From: Owenia fusiformis
Lineage: Eukaryota; Annelida; Polychaeta; Sabellida; Oweniidae
Direction of reading: 5' to 3'
DNA length: 64,000 nucleotides
Assembly (NCBI GenBank): GCA_903813345.2
Contig: CAIIXF020000012.1
Span: 13,004,932 to 13,068,931, forward strand
Part shown: one piece after another, positions 39,838 to 50,400 of the stretch
Layout of the letters: each line of letters opens with the position of its first letter
Position numbering within the stretch: position 1 is the first letter of the stretch
Position numbers and translations under genes: made by a program
Notes under the pieces: generated by a model
Seen by the model: only the letters and a program-made list of their open reading frames with translations
Told to the model about the DNA's origin: nothing
Database searches by the model: none

Positions 39838-41210
39838 AGGCCCGGTCACACCGCCTAAACGTTGCTGGAGCGTTCCTTGAACGTTGAAAAAAATCATCAA
39901 CGCTCGTAAACGTTCACCACCGTTTAACAAAAGTTGGCATCCGTTAAAGCAACGCTGTAAACGCTCGGCCAACGCGGATGTTTCTCGAGTGGCCATCCTA
40001 ACGCTCCAAAAGTTTTGAGCTGCTCAAAATATTGCGAGCGTTGAAAAAGGGACAATTTTACGCTCTGGCAAAGTTTATCAACGCTCCACCAACGCCCAGT
40101 CAAAGTTTGGCACCGCTAGACGCAAGTTCGTGGACGCTTGAATCCGCTAGACCAACGCAGAAATCTTAAACGCTGGACCACCGCTGCTTCGCCAGCGTTG
40201 CCCGGGCGGCGATTAAACGTTGCACAAACGTCGATGGAGCGGTTGTTAGCGTTTTATCAGCGTACATGGGGTTGTTGGAACGGTGTCGGACGTTGTCGCA
40301 GCGTTCCATGGCGGCGATGAACTTTGCTTTGGCGTTGGTATAGAGGTGTCGGAGCGGAACCTGAATTTGGCTATAAATACGTGGAGAAATGCAGGATCGG
40401 TGAACTGGCAGGATAGAATGGTGACTGGCTATCAACTGAACACTGTGTAGAACACTGTGGAGACACTTGTGCATTTTACATTTGATATATATTCATGTCT
40501 GGCATTTCAATTTTTTGCATTGTAAATTCCTTAATTAGCGCTCATCAAAGTTTGTGATTTTGGATTTTAAAAAGGTGAATTATGCGATTTTTGTTTTTCA
40601 TTAAATGTTAATACAAATAGACTTTTACTGAGACCTTTATTCAATTACAGTATATATAGTGTTTTCACGTCAAGCAATTCAATAAATTATCTGTGAATTT
40701 TCTGCGCAGCTTGTAAAATGTTGCACTCGTCATGGTCACAAAAAGTTGATGCGCGCACAGCAATGCAAAAAATTGTCATGCGTCATGATTATTACTTTGC
40801 TGTAAATGTTATTTGACATTGCTAAAGCAATTTGAACGTAAATCGGTTCCAAGTAATGGAAATGCAACGATTAAATTGTGATATGTTTGTTTGAAATGAT
40901 ATGAAAGATTATTAAAGAAAATTGTAATGTTATTCATTCCGTTCAGCTCAGTAGTCAAACGCGATATGCTGCTAAACCAACGCTGCTGCTATTTATACCC
41001 CCGCCGAGGCAACGCTCTCATGCGCAGAACGCCGCTATACCAACGCTCGCATTACCGCTAAACAAACGCTAGCTACCGCTCGCAACCGCTAAGCCAACGC
41101 CCGTGTTTTTGTTTTTTTTTCCCCATTTTGTGCGCGTTGACGAGCGTTGATAAATTTTTTTCAACGTTCAAGGAACGCTCCAGCAACGTCCGGGGGGTAT
41201 GACCGGGCCT
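39838..41210. mobile_element. 1,373-bp TIR element with TAA duplication (PIF/Harbinger-like)
   Basis: AGGCCCGGTCACACC on the left and its inverted near copy (AGGCCCGGTCATACC) on the right head arms of at least 70 bp. TAA flanks both ends, and the left unit has the empty site ATTATGTAACTGT at 1,307-1,319. The interior repeats AACGCT/AGCGTT motifs densely. It has no transposase and is presumably mobilised in trans. Confidence 0.85.
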
Positions 41211-41336
41211 TAACTGTATTTATGGAGCAAAATGATAATAAATGATAATGAAATGATAAGTTTGTAATGCTTCCTCGATAAATTCAGGGGGGTACATAAA
41301 TATCAGAGTATATTCTGTTACTCTTTTGAGACTCAC

Positions 41337-41394
41337 CACAAACGTCGTCCCGTTCATCGCTTCCATCTGCGCAATCGACGTGACCATCGCAAAC
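41337..41394 (-). pseudogene. L1b exon 4, LDL-A second half
   Basis: Intact: VCDGHVDCADGSDERDDVC, with GTGAGT donor and TTTTAG acceptor. Confidence 0.8.
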
Positions 41395-41500
41395 CTAAAA
41401 CATGTACGCACAGTACATATCAAATCATTTCCATACGCCAACCACGTCAGAGGTACAGAGTCGTTCCCTGTTCCAGATCGTGAACGACTACCTTGGGGTA

Positions 41501-41690
41501 CTAAGCTTGTATTTGCGAATGCATATAACGGCTAGCGGCTACCTGATTAACGTACTAGTTTATGGGCAATTCGTTTAAATATGAATAGTACCTGCCGCTA
41601 TTTAATTCATATTGAAATGAGTTGGTCATAAAATAAAATGTTAATCCGGTAGCCGGTAGCCGTCATTTGCATTCGCGACTACAAGCTTAG
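41501..41690. mobile_element. 190-bp palindromic MITE-like repeat
   Basis: The uninterrupted copy of the repeat at 1,599-2,163. Its ends CTTGTATTTGCGAATGC and GCATTCGCGACTACAAG are inverted. Confidence 0.6.
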
Positions 41691-41863
41691 TTTTAGCATG
41701 TTTAATGTACGTTTTCGATTCGATGGCATTATATGTGTCAAGCAATGATTAATCAATTATATTGAATCATTGTTCCCGTTATACTACAGTAGTATAACTA
41801 TACTTAATTTTTCTTTGGTTAAATATATTTATAAACTTAAAGGCAATTAAATTAATGATGTAC

Positions 41864-41934
41864 CAGCATTTCATGTATGCATTCGCCAGACTCTAGACAG
41901 CGAAGAAGATTCCTTCCTTTGTCGCATTTATTTG
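41864..41934 (-). pseudogene. L1b exon 3, LDL-A first half
   Basis: 71 nt, open, with all three Cys (KCDKGRNLLRCLESGEC). Splice borders kept. Confidence 0.8.
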
Positions 41935-42127
41935 CTAAAATTAACCTTAATCATTTTTTTAAAATCAATTTTTTAAAATCGAGTACAAATTCAGTACATA
42001 ATTCTTATATATTGAAAATGGTCTTCAAGAGATGGCCCCCATCTTAGTACAATTGTCCGGATCAGTATAAAAATAAAAGGAAATAGATTTAATTAGGTTC
42101 ATGGAAGAACAATGTAAAATAACATAC

Positions 42128-42237
42128 TCATCTTGTACACGATCTCCGTATTGGTCTTTGCATGTTTACTATACATCATCAGCCGTTAAAAATTCACTTC
42201 ACGCGCCTGTGAGATTTTCTTAAACTTGTCTTCCGCC
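42128..42237 (-). pseudogene. L1b coil exon 2, with a nonsense codon
   Basis: The 110-nt coil exon with kept borders, but GAA after REVNF is TAA (plus strand GCCGTTAAAAATTCAC against GCCGTTCAAAATTCAC in L1a). Only one coil exon is present here, against two in L1a. Confidence 0.85.
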
Positions 42238-42774
42238 CTGAACAATATATTCGTAATGGTCAATCCATTTCGGTTTTCTAGTGTGTGTTTGCCAATTGGG
42301 TATATGTCTAATAATCAACGTTGTATCCTGCAATTGATATTGCGGCAGATATTCTGAGAATGCTAGACTATATCTACAGTCGACTATACTATATAATATC
42401 AATCTAAAGTCACGTATTAATCTGAACTTAAAGATCATGCATCGTGTTGCGTTAAAACACGAATATAAAGGCACATTGGAGTATAGACTTCACCCATCTC
42501 TCCATACTTTCTCATTTATTTGTTCAACTCAGAAAGTACCCAATTTGTATGAATAAAAATGTTTAAATTTTAATTCAGTGACATCTGAAATTTCTGACTT
42601 TTTACAGCAACCTAAAATGAAGACATAAGCCTAAGTCGCACCTGCTCTATGGCGGGTGCACGGCCGCCGTATATTCACAAAATCGATATAGAAAATCTAC
42701 ATCACACTGCTTATTCCTATATTTTACGCTGCGCATTTCTATCGATTTTGAAAAGCAACGGCGCCATACGGTTG

Positions 42775-42877
42775 TGAAACCACCGTCCATGCGCATATGC
42801 CTCCATCTGCTTCTCGGTTCATTTGCTTCAGCAACAATTTCAACAAACACAAAAACTAAACAGATATACGTATTCAT
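42775..42877 (-). pseudogene. L1b exon 1, truncated by deletion
   Basis: Encodes the same signal peptide and NEPRSRWRHMRMDGGFT as L1a, then jumps into intron sequence. About 87 bp containing the heptads and the splice donor are missing between short matching sequences (CGGTTG and CGTTTG). Confidence 0.85.
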
Positions 42878-43569
42878 AGCAGATGTATGTTAATGAAATG
42901 TACACATTGTCTTTTACTGGATAACTAACTGTCAGCAACGAAAGTTTCAAAGTCCATGGTTTAATGAGAAACTGATGACGTAATTTGTGTTAGGTTACAA
43001 TATTTATTTAATGTTTGATTCGTCCTCGAGGAGGATTGTAAGCCATTATTCAAACTCGAAACCCGTTGCCTGAAGTGGAACGATTTAGCTAAACAAGATT
43101 TCTTTAAAGTTCTACGGGCTAAGTATTTCGTTGGAAGAAGGACATCACGAATATTATGCTTAAGCTTCCTTGGCAGTTCTAGTCTTCAAAATGTGAGTAA
43201 AATTATTACCAAATTGTTCCACGCCAGGCAATGGAGTATCGAGTTTGAAGTTTAAAAAATTGTCAAATTAATAACTAAGATCGATCGAGACTGCCAGCAA
43301 TCAAATGGAGGCAGCGTAAAGGGTAAAATTGGGAAAATGTCAATTGTAAACTCCTTTCAATTTGAAGAAGATTTTGAAAAAAAAGATTTTACTCAATTTG
43401 AATCAGTTTTAAATATGCTGCGAAATGCAATTACTCCTTCAGTCATATATATTTGGGTATCAGCACTTGACAACGGCCATTACTGCTGGTGACATAAGAA
43501 AGTGTTGCGGATCATTTCAGTGGGTTGAAACCAAATGGTCAGAGGTTAACATGAAAAGAAACGAATGAC

Positions 43570-43960
43570 GAAATGACAAATGAACAACATCCCCAGAAGA
43601 CTACCTAGTAGTCATCTCAATTTTCAAGTAGAAATTGATCAGTTCCACGGCAGGGGTACGATATCACAGCGGAAGGCAATTTCCACGTATGACCAGGACT
43701 ATAGGAACATACTGAAGCGATGCTCATTTGATGAGCGATGGGTCATACGTATAGGTTGGCGTTTCGATTTTATATCCAAGCTTAGACGTCCTATTGATCA
43801 CGAAAATAGTGGAAATTGTGCCATCACATCGTGTAAAGGTCAAACCATCAAGCAAATCTTTTGGGTATTTATACACGTGGGCCGATTTGCCAATTAGTTC
43901 TTTATTAGTCAATTAGTTCTTTATGTTTCTGGTTGTTATACTCAGTTATATAACATATAT
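43570..43960. other. Segment unique to the right unit
   Basis: Replaces the sequence at 5,435-5,610 of the left unit. It has a 105-codon plus-strand frame (starting MNNIPRRLPSS) and a 62-codon minus-strand frame (ending TYTYDPSLIK). No family, splice site or repeat end is recognised. It may be a fragment of a mobile element. Confidence 0.3.
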
Positions 43961-44136
43961 AAACGTTAATGTACTCCTCACTATAAAATTTGAGATACTA
44001 GATATAGAAAATTCTATTGTGAACGATTTATTAAAAAACTACTCATCAATAGTTGAGACCGAATAAAATGTTAATTGTTTGCAAAAGGACCAGCATTAAC
44101 TGAACGTTTTGGAAACATGTTATGAACAGGTCGCCC

Positions 44137-44208
44137 ATCGATTGTCTATAATTCACTATATCGATTGTCTAGGATTCACTATTTCGATTGTCTAGAATTC
44201 ACTATATC
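44137..44208. repeat. 25-bp minisatellite (three copies)
   Basis: ATCGATTGTCTA-type units, the shorter partner of the five-copy array at 5,791-5,912. Confidence 0.75.
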
Positions 44209-44282
44209 AATTGGAGCTCTAGAACTATTCGTTTATTCGTTGCTATATACTGCATCGACGGTTTCATCAAACTCATCTGGTA

Positions 44283-44475
44283 TCACACCCACGTAAAAAA
44301 TCCACATGATATCGGATTGTCACCCAAGTAGGTGTACGATCGTATTGGCGTGTCTTTGGTGAAGTACGATAAGTACGTCTTGAATATAACTGGTTCATCC
44401 TCAACCGTCCAAGCAATTTCAAACCCACTACCAGGCCAATATGTGCCTTTCCAGTCTTTGGATTCGTAAGTTTTG
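44283..44475 (-). CDS. L2b exon 6
   Basis: KTYESKDWKGTYWPGSGFEI to SCGFFTWV, then TGA. It has the same early stop as L2a exon 6. Confidence 0.7.
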
Positions 44476-47400
44476 CTAGAAGGAATCAATACTAACACTA
44501 TGTATAAACGAAATGAGGTTGGGTTAAAACGAGAGTGTATCGATGTAATATCAAACAGTGGAATGTTTATATTTTAGTCACATTTTCACAAAACATCGAA
44601 TACAGTGGCATCACATTTGATGGTTAAAGGTTGTTTTCTTCTAACACAGAAGGTGACTTATATTTACACTGGGAGATCAGTGGTTTTTATTAGAGGTTAA
44701 AAACATGAAAGTGTGGCTTTAATGAACATCCTATGATGCTTTCATGATGATTTTAAATCTTTTCATGTTTATTGGTTCACATGAATATTACTCAATATAA
44801 ATTACTATTTTCTCACATTTTGGTGTGAGTTTGGAAATATAAATGCGGTTAAAATTAGTACCTTCCATTAATCCATTCGAATTCCCATTCGAGTGTTCCT
44901 GTGTAGAAAGTAACCTGTGGGAGATGAGGTAGTCTCCTTATCCTGTCACACTGAAAGTCGGCATACACCTTCCTTGCGTCCATAAAGCATGTCTGACTAC
45001 GTGATAAGTATGCTCTGTATATCAATCCAGTGGAAAAAAGAGAGAAATCTGGAAATCATGTTGAATTTAATCCCTTAAAGCTCCTTCGGTGTGTATAGTT
45101 TTTGTTACCACATACATTTTTAGTTAAGAACTTTAGCCCTGGACTCAGTGCATTGTTTGCATACCATGAAGGTGTTTTTTTCCAAAACTTTGCATGACTG
45201 CAAATTCACTAAAAAAACATATTTTCAATGAAACTTTTTGCAAGGGTAAAGTCTCGGCAAGGCATCAATTCTCCTCACTTTGACAACCATACAAAACAAA
45301 TGCGTCATTGATTATTTCATGCACTGCTGCCATGTGAAATACTGTGTTTGGGTTGGCTGGAATCGGATACACCTTACCAATAGTATGACTTGTGTGAATT
45401 ATAATATATTTTTTAATTACCTTCAATTTCGAGAGAGATTCAAAACACCATCAAAAATTACACTTGAAATAATATAAAATGGAGAATTAAAATAAATAAA
45501 GAACATATCCCAAATCAACCCAAACAATGACCCAACGCCAAAAACTCAAGATAATATTATGCAGGGTGACACCACCCACTAATTTTGGAAAAACTTCTCA
45601 ATAATTTAGCAATCTCTAGGATTTCTTATGTTTAGATACGCACTTGAGTATTTATGTAACAAATAAAAGTTTTACATTTTTCCGATGACCTGACTCCGTC
45701 GGTAAGAGTTAACTGAAGATTAGGAGGACTCTCTAGAGGTTAGAACACACATTTCAATGACACCATATCAGCTTTGTTTTGTTCATGATGAAGCATAAGC
45801 ACAGTAACTGATTGAAATTTGTGTAAATGCATTATGGGCTTTCCATTTTCCTCGTGTTTACTTCCGGGAAGGCGTTGCCGCTTTCACGAAATAATGTATT
45901 GACCTGCTTGCCCGTAGCCAGCTTTTACCAGGACGGGGAGCTTTTTCACAATTGTGGTTAAAAATCATGCGACAAATTCTCCTTATGGTGAAAAATTGCG
46001 TGATTTTGTAAGAATTTCTGGCCAGGGGCGGAGCGGGCTCCCCCAGCTCCCCCTCTGGCTACAGGCCTGACCTGAACTTTAATTTTGTGATATGTCATCC
46101 AACCATGTCTGACGTGAAAATAATTATTATTAGAATATTAGAAAATAATGTTTTGAGCTCGTTTGCAGACGAGTTTAGGACAGGGCGCAGAGGAAGATGG
46201 CCTGTTTTAAGATAAAATAATCTGTAAGATCTACAGGGTGGTCCAAAAAAAATGGGACACTCGTATTTCAAAAACAAGGCATTAACATGACAAAATGTCA
46301 CCACCTAGTTGCTCACAATATTATGAGTTCAAACTTAATATAAGTCAGATTTGAATTTCTGAGAACTTGTAAAGTCAAATTTGAACTTCTGAAAAGATGT
46401 AGATGATTTTGAAAAAAAAATTTGGTCAATTTGATGCAAGTTGAAAACAGACCTTTTTGACCTTTTTTGACCTTGAGAAGGTCATTAAAGGTCAAATGTC
46501 AAATCTAAAGTCAGATTTGAATTTCTGAGAACATGTAGATGATTTTGAAAAAAAAATTAGTCAATTTGAAGCAAGTTGATAAAAGACCTTTTTGACCTTT
46601 TTTGACCTTGAGAAGGTCAAATGTCAAATATAAAGTCAAATCTAAAGTCATATTTGAATTTCTGAGAACATGTAGAATGTAGATGATTTTGAAAAAAAAT
46701 TTAGTCAATTTGAAGCAAGATGATGATTTTGAAAAAAAATTTAGTCAATTTGAAGCAAGTTGAAAACAGACCTTTTTGACCTTGAGAAGGTCATTGAAGG
46801 TCAAATGTCAAATCTAAAGTCAGATTTGAATTTCTGAGAACATGTAGATGATTCTGAAAAAAAAATTTAGTCAATTTGAAGCAAGTTGAAAAAAGACCTT
46901 TTTGACCTTTTTTGACTTTGAGAAGGTCATTGAAGGTCAAATGTCAAATCTAAAGTCAGATTTGAATTTCTGAGAACACGTAGATGATTTTGAAAATTTT
47001 TTTTAGTCAATTTGAAGCAAGTTGAAAACAGACCTTTTTGACCTTTTTTGACCTTGAGAAGGTCAAATGTCAAATCTTAAGTCAAATCTTAAGTCAGATT
47101 TGAATTTCTGAGAACACGTAGATGATTTTGAAAAAAAAATTTAGTCAATTTGAAGCAAGTTGAAAACAGACCTTTTTGACCTTTTTTGACCTTGAGAAGG
47201 TCATTGAAGGTCAAATGTCAAATCTTAAGTCAGATTTGAAGGTCAAATGTCAAATCTAAAGTCAGATTTGAATTTCTGAGAACATGTAGATGATTTTGAA
47301 AAAAAATTTAGTCAATGTGAAGCAAGTTGAAAAAAGACCTTTTTGACCTTGAGAAGGTCATTGAAGGTCAAATGTCAAATCTAAAGTCAGATTTGAACTT

Positions 47401-50400
47401 CTGAGAACATGTAGATGATTTAGAAAAAAATTGAAGTCAGTCTAAACAGTATTTGTTAAGTTATAGGAAGTTGTAAGAAATTGTTACAGACGCCGGACGC
47501 CAACCACCAACCACCAACCGCCGGACGCCGTCACAAAAAAACGGAGACCATAACAATATGTCACCACTTTTGGTGGTGACATAATAAATATAGCTTCTCT
47601 TGATGAAAACATGTCATATTATCCCAGACATGCGGAGATACCGAGACCTCTCACCATTAATACAGACTGCATGACATGTGCGTGTTTATACGACGGGTGA
47701 TGTGTCAAGCCATTGTCTAAGTCACCACTCCCGAAAACCACCCTGGCGCAAGAGTTCAATTTGTCATTTCAGGACGAAATTTTCAGAATTCACAATGTAG
47801 ATACGCTAACGTGTGGCCTTTTTTGAAATAAATTGTTGGGATTGTTCGCATGCAGTATCTGTTAATTTCATGTAAATTCATCGCATTGATTAAATTCAGG
47901 ATCCAATAAATATATGTGCATTTATACTGTACTGTGGTTAAATGGGAACAGATGATTCAAAAAGAATTTCGAAAAACACTTTGTTAAATTATTTGTTTTC
48001 GTCTAAAGCGACTTATTTAGAGTCTTATAAATTGTATAATATAATGTACATGCAGAGCAAATATCTACATTCATCAGATGTTTATCGGGATGAAGAAGAG
48101 AACTTAATATCCTCTGGGAATGAAAGATCGTGTAATTTAACGTTGAAAGATAATAATGGTTTTAAACCTGATTTACCATTCGCCCATCGGGCTAGTAATT
48201 GGAATCTTAATGAAATTATAATTCGTGCAACGAATGGTGAGCGAAAGCTACACGAATAAACCAACTCCGCTGTACATACGAAATCATCCCGCGATGAGCT
48301 TGAAGCGCACTCGTGACGCGCCCGCGGTGACCACGAAATTCGGGCGGCATGTCGACGCCGTGGCATGGTGTAAGGCGTGCCATTAGACGAACTGTACCAG
48401 TGGGTAGAAAAATATACTTATCTTTAATTTGGTATATCATAAGTTTACATTTATTATGATGGCTGTCAACCAGCGTCCATAATATAAATGACGTAATTTT
48501 CGTTTCAAAACAGGTTTTCCAAAACTTGAAAAATCAACTTGATTTACATAAACAGACACTCAATATGTCCATCATTTTGATCAATTGTAGCCCTTGATTT
48601 TGGCCTAAACTGCTCAAAAGCATCATTGATTTGCTGTTGAAAGAATGAATTTCACTTCTCAGTAAAGGATTTCTAGAACATCAATTCTGTTAGTTCTCAT
48701 CATACGTGGTAGTCGCAGATGTTTGGTGATCGGGTGATCTGAGGGAGACAGTGATTAGGGGGAATGATTCTAGACACATTTTCCTTTAAACATTTGACAC
48801 TCTTGTGGGATATATTGCTTGGAGCCCCATCATGTTGGAAAATATAATGATTTGAAATTGAGCTCATATCGTGATGGTCCAGAAACAACATAATTGGATC
48901 ATCCGATGTCAACATCTGAAACTACCACATGTTGGGAGAACGAACAGAATTGGTTTGCCATGAACCCCTTTCATCTACCCAGTCCCTTATTAAGTATAGA
49001 ATTGTTGGAAAGTGGAATTGATTGTCTCATCAAAGCCAAAATTGAGGGCTACAATTGATCAAAATGGTATACATATTGAGTATCTGTTTATGTAAATCAA
49101 GTTGACAAAAAAATATTTTTTGCAAGTTTTGGAAAACTCGTTTTGAAACGAAAATGACTTCATTCATATTATGGACGCTGGCTGACAGACATTATAATAA
49201 ATTTGAACTTATGGTATACCAGATTAAAGATGAGTAGATTCCCTATCCACTGGTATATAATATGACATGTTTTCATCAAGAAAAGTTTTTATATTTATTT
49301 TCGAAATACGAGTGTCCTATTTTTGGATCACCCTGTACAGTGGAACTATTGGTCTGAAATGCTGCGCAGAAGGTATGAATGGGTCGTCTGCTCAGTATTA
49401 GCCAATTAATACAGTAGTACCTGTTCGTGATGCTTTAAAATTTAGATCACGGTACACAAAATCAACGAACAAACATTCAATTTTCACATTATGTTCGGTA
49501 CATTTGTAATTTATCGTATTGAAACTTCCGGAATTTACAAGGAAATCATTCATTTTCACGGTCCATATTTTACCTATTGGATATTGTGCTAAATGCTCTT
49601 TGGTTAACGCAACAATCGTGTACTTTGATCCGAGTCCCTCGTGAAACTTCACTACAAAATTAGTAATAAAGCAGAAACAAATCAAACTAAAAAATCAAAT
49701 TATATCCAAGTATATCCTGTTTTGATCTTAATTTTGGAACTCACCACAAACGTGGGCCCGTTCATCGCTTCCATCTGCACAATCGACGTGTCCGTCACAA
49801 ACCTAAAATATGTATGAAATCATTATCGTACGCCAGTTACGTAGGTATAGTAGGTGCAGCGTCGATCCTCGTTCCTGATTTTGCACGACTACTTTTGGAG
49901 TACTTAGTTTCAGGGGGTACAAGCGCGTCCAGTATTTTCGTCTGGTACAAACCGAGATACTGGACGCAGACCTCCATTTTTGATCCAGAGAGAGATAGGT
50001 GTGATTTTACTCAGAAGCCTGTGATCGTTTTGCAGTGTTTCCTTATCCAGAAACAGGCTCATCAGATTCCCCAGTACATTGAGGAACATACAATTCTTAT
50101 AAAATGACAGTCATTCATCTAGATTTTTGTAATGTGGGGTTGAGCATGGAAATACTTTGATTTTTTCCAGGAAATACACGAATCGAGTCAGATTTATTTT
50201 TATTTACCAGAATATTGAAGAGATGTGCAATTTACTTGTGTATGGAATTAGAATACAACTTCCAGTTGGCAAATTTTAGCTTTGAAATGACCGAAAAGAG
50301 AAAAATTACGAAAAAGGAAATACCGGAGGAAATGAAAATGTACTGGATGAAAGCCATCCTGAATTAACAAGCTTGCGTCCATTACATTTTTTATTTCGCC

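Larger units (their letters stand above)
38705..42877 (-). pseudogene. Linker chain gene L1b, disabled copy of L1a
   Basis: It has all parts of L1a in the same order: exon 6 (38,945-38,705), exon 5 (39,469-39,292), exon 4 (41,394-41,337), exon 3 (41,934-41,864), coil exon (42,237-42,128) and the start of exon 1 (42,877-42,775). Two lesions stop it: a GAA to TAA change in the coil exon, and a deletion of about 87 bp that removes the last part and donor of exon 1. The downstream exons are still open, so it died recently or is used from another start. A 1.37-kb transposon sits in the intron between exons 4 and 5. Confidence 0.78.
46234..49335. mobile_element. Mariner-type element, decayed, carrying a tandem-repeat insert
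   Basis: The termini CAGGGTGGTCCAAAAA and, inverted, CAGGGTGATCCAAAAA are flanked by TA on both sides. A transposase remnant on the minus strand (48,915-48,700) shows IFQHDGAPSNISHK and the PNICDYHV end typical of mariner catalytic cores. The left part is filled by the tandem array at 46,290-47,480. A second pair of inverted arms (48,380-48,605 and 49,020-49,255) suggests an older mariner copy inside. Confidence 0.75.

Noticed and set aside
39658-40474. 100-112-codon frames in the 1.37-kb element
   Set aside because: They run through AACGCT repeats and across the element's end, and resemble no transposase.
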